From NCBI GenBank assembly GCA_021775275.1, contig JAJFIE010000284.1:1-9519 (forward strand): 9,519 nt of DNA, read 5' to 3'. Shown here piece by piece: positions 7,144 to 9,519 of the stretch. A program made the position numbers and the translations under genes. Numbering within the stretch: position 1 is the first letter of the stretch; each line of letters begins with the position of its first letter. This stretch comes from Rhodospirillales bacterium (lineage in GTDB: Bacteria > Pseudomonadota > Alphaproteobacteria > Rhodospirillales > Casp-alpha2). A model generated the notes under the pieces. The model searched no databases, was not told the origin of the DNA, and saw only the letters and a list, made by a program, of their open reading frames with translations.

Positions 7144-7422
7144 ATGACCAAATCCGAATTGATAGCGCGCCTGGCGACGGCAAATCCGCACCTCTATCAG
7201 CGGGATATCGAACGGATTGTCACCACGATTTTTGATGAAATAACCGAGGCGTTGGCCAATGGCGACCGCGTGGAATTGCGCGGATTCGGCGCATTTTCCG
7301 TGAAACAGCGCGGTGCTCGTGTTGGTCGCAATCCGCGCACCGGTGACGCCGTTTCAGTATCCGAGAAATTCATCCCGTATTTCAAAACGGGCAAGCAACT
7401 CCGCGAGAAGCTAAACAGTTAA
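7144..7422 (+). CDS. ihfB: Integration host factor, beta subunit
   Basis: This 92-residue DNA-bending protein of the HU/IHF family normally forms a heterodimer with IhfA and acts in nucleoid organisation, recombination and promoter architecture. The N-terminal helices ([10 protein letters not shown]) are followed by the [15 protein letters not shown] strand region (45-59) and GRNPRTG (61-67), which carries the proline (P64) at the tip of the beta arm that intercalates into DNA. The length and the [10 protein letters not shown] context fit the beta subunit better than HU; its position after rpsA and sppA is the usual one for ihfB. The ATG at 7144 has AGAGGGG (7131-7137) six bases upstream. An alternative ATG at 7120 would add eight residues not found in the family and lies before the ribosome-binding site. 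Confidence 0.95.
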   Translation: MTKSELIARLATANPHLYQRDIERIVTTIFDEITEALANGDRVELRGFGAFSVKQRGARVGRNPRTGDAVSVSEKFIPYFKTGKQLREKLNS

Positions 7423-7471
7423 AGCCAAGACAACAACCCCGACACAATAACCACGGGCATAGCTGGCGTAC

Positions 7472-7858
7472 GTGAAGCATCTATCCTGGATAATTCTTTT
7501 CCCATTGGCAGTCCTGCTCATCGTCTTTTCGGTGACCAACAGGGATGCCATCGCCATTGATCTGTGGCCGTTTCCGCTCATGATTGATGTGCCGTTGTTT
7601 GCGGTGGTGTTTGCGGCCCTTCTGGTGGGGGTATTGTGGGGTGGTGTTTCAGCCTGGTTGAATGGTGGCAAGACCCGCCGGACCGCGCGCCTTAAATCCC
7701 GGGAAGCGGAAATGACTGCGTCCGAAAACCGCCGCCTGAAAGATCGCATAGCAACATTGGAAGCCGATGCACGGGCTGCGGAAACTGACAGGTCCCGTAC
7801 GGCAACTGACGCCACAAATAATCCGCGTGGCCTGCCGCCACCCGCCGATGGTGCGTGA
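7472..7858 (+). CDS. lapA: LapA/YciS-family inner-membrane protein (DUF1049)
   Basis: A 128-residue protein with two predicted membrane helices (about 4-21 and 41-62), joined by a short loop containing VTNRDAIAIDLWPFPL, the recognisable core of the LapA/DUF1049 domain. A basic cytoplasmic segment (67-76) and a probable coiled coil (about 75-107) follow, then a Pro/Ala-rich end. In enterobacteria LapA works with LapB in controlling lipopolysaccharide assembly; whether this holds here is inference, since no lapB is in the window. The start is GTG at 7472, and no good Shine-Dalgarno is visible in the C/A-rich 49-base leader after ihfB. The position between ihfB and pyrF is common in Alphaproteobacteria. 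Confidence 0.85.
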   Translation: MKHLSWIILFPLAVLLIVFSVTNRDAIAIDLWPFPLMIDVPLFAVVFAALLVGVLWGGVSAWLNGGKTRRTARLKSREAEMTASENRRLKDRIATLEADARAAETDRSRTATDATNNPRGLPPPADGA

Positions 7859-7899
7859 TTATGTTGATCGGGTCAGATTTTTGACCAAGAGAGGCGTTC

Positions 7900-8838
7900 A
7901 TGCGGATTATTGACGCCGAAGCGCCCCGTCGGGCACTGGATTTCCCCAGCCTGATGGACGCCATCGCCGAACAGTTCCGCACTGGTGCGGAACTGCCGGC
8001 ACGCCATCACCACAATATGGCCAAGGATGACGAGGACGATGGCACCATCCTGATCATGCCGGCGTGGGAGAAGGAAGGCTTTCTGGGGATCAAGCTGGTT
8101 ACTGTCATGCCTGGAAATCTGGACCGGGGCTTGCCCAGCGTCATGGCGTCTTATGCGTTATCTTCGGCTGTGACGGGTGAGCAACTGGCGATGATTGACG
8201 GTCCGGAACTGACATGTCGCCGGACAGCGGCAGCATCGGGTCTTGCCGCCCGCTATCTGGCGCGGGACGACGCATCATGCCTGTTGATGGTGGGAACCGG
8301 CGTTATGGCGCCCAATCTTGTTCGCGCCCACGCGGCGGCGCGTCCCATCCGCGACGTTGTCATCTGGGGGCGCAATCGCGACAACGCCGGGAAACTGGTG
8401 ACAGAGCTTGAAGTCGACGGTTTTTCCAACGTGAGCATCGCCGATGATCTGGAATCCGCCGTACGCGCGGCGGATGTGATTTCCTGCGCGACGCTTTCCA
8501 CCGCGCCATTGATCAATGGGGTATGGTTGCAGCCGGGTCAGCATGTTGATCTGGTCGGCGCGTTCAAACCCGATATGCGGGAAACCGATGATGAATGCAT
8601 GCGCCGTACAAGGGTTTTCGTGGACACACGTGACGGCGGACTGAACGAAGGCGGTGATATCGTTCAGGCCATCCGGTCGGGAGCATTGTCTGAAGCTGAC
8701 ATTCAGGCCGACCTGTTCCAGTTATGCCGTGGTGAGAAACCCGGTCGCGTCAGCGTCGACGAAATTACCCTGTTTAAATCCTCTGGTACGGCGATCGAGG
8801 ATCTGGCGGCAGCCAAACTGGCATTCGAGAGATCGTAA
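7900..8838 (+). CDS. Ornithine cyclodeaminase/mu-crystallin-family protein, likely imino-acid (ketimine) reductase
   Basis: This 312-residue enzyme is expected to use NAD(P)H in the cytoplasm. The likely substrate-binding residues are R35 (PARHHH), K65 (GIKLVTVMPGN) and R108 (RTAAASGLAARYL). The Rossmann dinucleotide site is GTGVMA (132-137), and the key acidic motif is VGAFKPDMRETD (219-230, with D225). The RHHH, GIKLVTVMPGN and VGAFxPDMRE combination and the ending DEITLFKSSGTAIEDLA resemble the delta1-pyrroline-2-carboxylate/delta1-piperideine-2-carboxylate reductase branch more than true ornithine cyclodeaminase. Substrates could be ketimines formed from hydroxyproline or lysine; alanine dehydrogenase-type activity is another possibility. 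AAGAGAGG (7887-7894) is a good ribosome-binding site, and a small hairpin (GGTCA 7871-7875 with TGACC 7882-7886) lies just before it. Its place between lapA and pyrF is unusual. Confidence 0.9.
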   Translation: MRIIDAEAPRRALDFPSLMDAIAEQFRTGAELPARHHHNMAKDDEDDGTILIMPAWEKEGFLGIKLVTVMPGNLDRGLPSVMASYALSSAVTGEQLAMIDGPELTCRRTAAASGLAARYLARDDASCLLMVGTGVMAPNLVRAHAAARPIRDVVIWGRNRDNAGKLVTELEVDGFSNVSIADDLESAVRAADVISCATLSTAPLINGVWLQPGQHVDLVGAFKPDMRETDDECMRRTRVFVDTRDGGLNEGGDIVQAIRSGALSEADIQADLFQLCRGEKPGRVSVDEITLFKSSGTAIEDLAAAKLAFERS

Positions 8839-8870
8839 GGGTATAACCCTCACACTAAATTCTTGTGAGG
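8838..8870 (+). promoter_or_regulatory. Two mutually exclusive hairpins in the pyrF leader, one burying its ribosome-binding site
   Basis: Hairpin A pairs AGGGT (8838-8842) with ACCCT (8846-8850). Hairpin B pairs CCTCACA (8848-8854) perfectly with TGTGAGG (8864-8870) around a nine-base loop. They share bases 8848-8850, so only one can form fully. Hairpin B contains the pyrF Shine-Dalgarno GAGG (8867-8870), so it would hide it. Hairpin A starts on the last base of the upstream stop codon, so ribosomes finishing the upstream gene would disrupt it. A translational switch or coupling device is inference; the pairing itself is direct observation. Confidence 0.4.
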
Positions 8871-8875
8871 CCGCC

Positions 8876-9519
8876 ATGAACCCGACAGACCGTATCTTCA
8901 CTGCACTCGATACCACCGATGTTTCATTGGCAGTGTCGCTCGCCCGTGATCTGGCAGGACATGTGGGTGGTGCAAAGGTGGGCAAGGAATTTTTCACGGC
9001 CAATGGGCCGGACGGCGTGCGACAGGTCTCGGGCACGGGGCTGCCCGTTTTCATCGATCTGAAGTGGCATGATATTCCCAATACGGTAGCCGGTGCGGTC
9101 CGCGCCTCTCTGGCGTTGAAGCCTGTTATCGTCAATGTCCATGCAGCGGGCGGCCCCGCCATGTTGCGTGCAGCGTCGGACGCGGCTGCCGAAGCGGGCA
9201 GCGGGCGTCCTCTGGTGTTGGCGGTGACGGTTCTTACCTCCCTTGACGAGGATGATTTGCACGCAATCGGCGTTGGTTCAGGTGTTACTGCTCAAGTGGT
9301 GCGTCTGGCCAGACTGGCACAGGATAACGGCATTGATGGCGTGGTGTGCTCGGCACAAGAGATCGAGGCCCTGCGCGAGGCCTGCGGTCCGGATTTTAAA
9401 CTTCTGGTGCCGGGCATTCGCCCCACATGGGCGGCCAGCGGTGATCAGAAACGGGTGATGACACCCGGAGAAGCAGTGGATCGCGGCGCTGACTATCTAG
9501 TCATCGGCCGCCCCATCAC
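8876..9519 (+). CDS. pyrF: Orotidine 5'-phosphate decarboxylase (3' end beyond the window)
   Basis: This enzyme converts OMP to UMP, the last step of de novo pyrimidine synthesis, in the cytoplasm. The frame is open from ATG 8876 to the window edge, giving 214 residues; about 15-25 more are expected from the family length near 230. Visible motifs are ALD (10-12, D12), K34 in GAKVGKEFF, the catalytic tetrad segment FIDLKWHDIPNTV with D61-K63-D66, VNVHAAGG (87-93), VPGIRP (178-183), and the phosphate-gripping IGRP (210-213). It is a short-form PyrF. GAGG at 8867-8870 lies five bases before the start and can be paired away in the hairpin described for the leader. In related genomes trpF and trpB often follow, but this is not visible here. 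Confidence 0.96.
   Translation, partial: MNPTDRIFTALDTTDVSLAVSLARDLAGHVGGAKVGKEFFTANGPDGVRQVSGTGLPVFIDLKWHDIPNTVAGAVRASLALKPVIVNVHAAGGPAMLRAASDAAAEAGSGRPLVLAVTVLTSLDEDDLHAIGVGSGVTAQVVRLARLAQDNGIDGVVCSAQEIEALREACGPDFKLLVPGIRPTWAASGDQKRVMTPGEAVDRGADYLVIGRPI

Overview
The window looks like a stretch of alphaproteobacterial chromosome, probably from the Rhodospirillales or a related free-living group; the lineage is inferred from gene order and protein style only. The core order, an FYDLN-acid protein divergent from aroA, then cmk, rpsA, sppA, ihfB, lapA and pyrF, is a familiar alphaproteobacterial housekeeping neighbourhood. Codon use favours G or C in the third position throughout, and there are no transposases, phage genes, CRISPR repeats or obvious horizontally acquired islands.

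Layout. On the minus strand at the left edge lie tRNA-Ala(GGC), cut at its 3' end by the window border, and a small zinc-ribbon protein with a poly-aspartate tail (FYDLN-acid family). A divergent intergenic region follows, with a recognisable minus-strand promoter. Everything after that is on the plus strand and closely packed: aroA (EPSP synthase), a class-V PLP enzyme of unknown substrate, cmk (cytidylate kinase), rpsA (ribosomal protein S1), sppA (signal peptide peptidase-like serine protease), ihfB (IHF beta subunit), lapA (small two-helix membrane protein), an ornithine cyclodeaminase/mu-crystallin-family reductase, and pyrF (OMP decarboxylase), which runs off the right edge.

How the genes fit together. 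Most are growth-linked: chorismate synthesis (aroA), pyrimidine nucleotide supply (cmk, pyrF), translation (rpsA, tRNA-Ala), nucleoid architecture (ihfB) and envelope proteolysis or assembly (sppA, lapA). Two genes look like insertions into this backbone: the class-V PLP enzyme between aroA and cmk, and the ketimine-reductase-like enzyme between lapA and pyrF. Each has its own good Shine-Dalgarno sequence. Both chemistries suggest amino-acid or imino-acid metabolism, but no shared pathway can be shown from the sequence.

No clearly new biological system is visible. The points most worth a second look are the S1 protein with a charge-segregated acidic-then-lysine/alanine-rich C-terminal tail, a pair of mutually exclusive hairpins that could bury the pyrF ribosome-binding site, a 9-bp perfect stem-loop directly after rpsA, and the two inserted metabolic genes. 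Several gene starts were moved from the longest open frame to internal starts supported by ribosome-binding sites, a promoter or family alignment.
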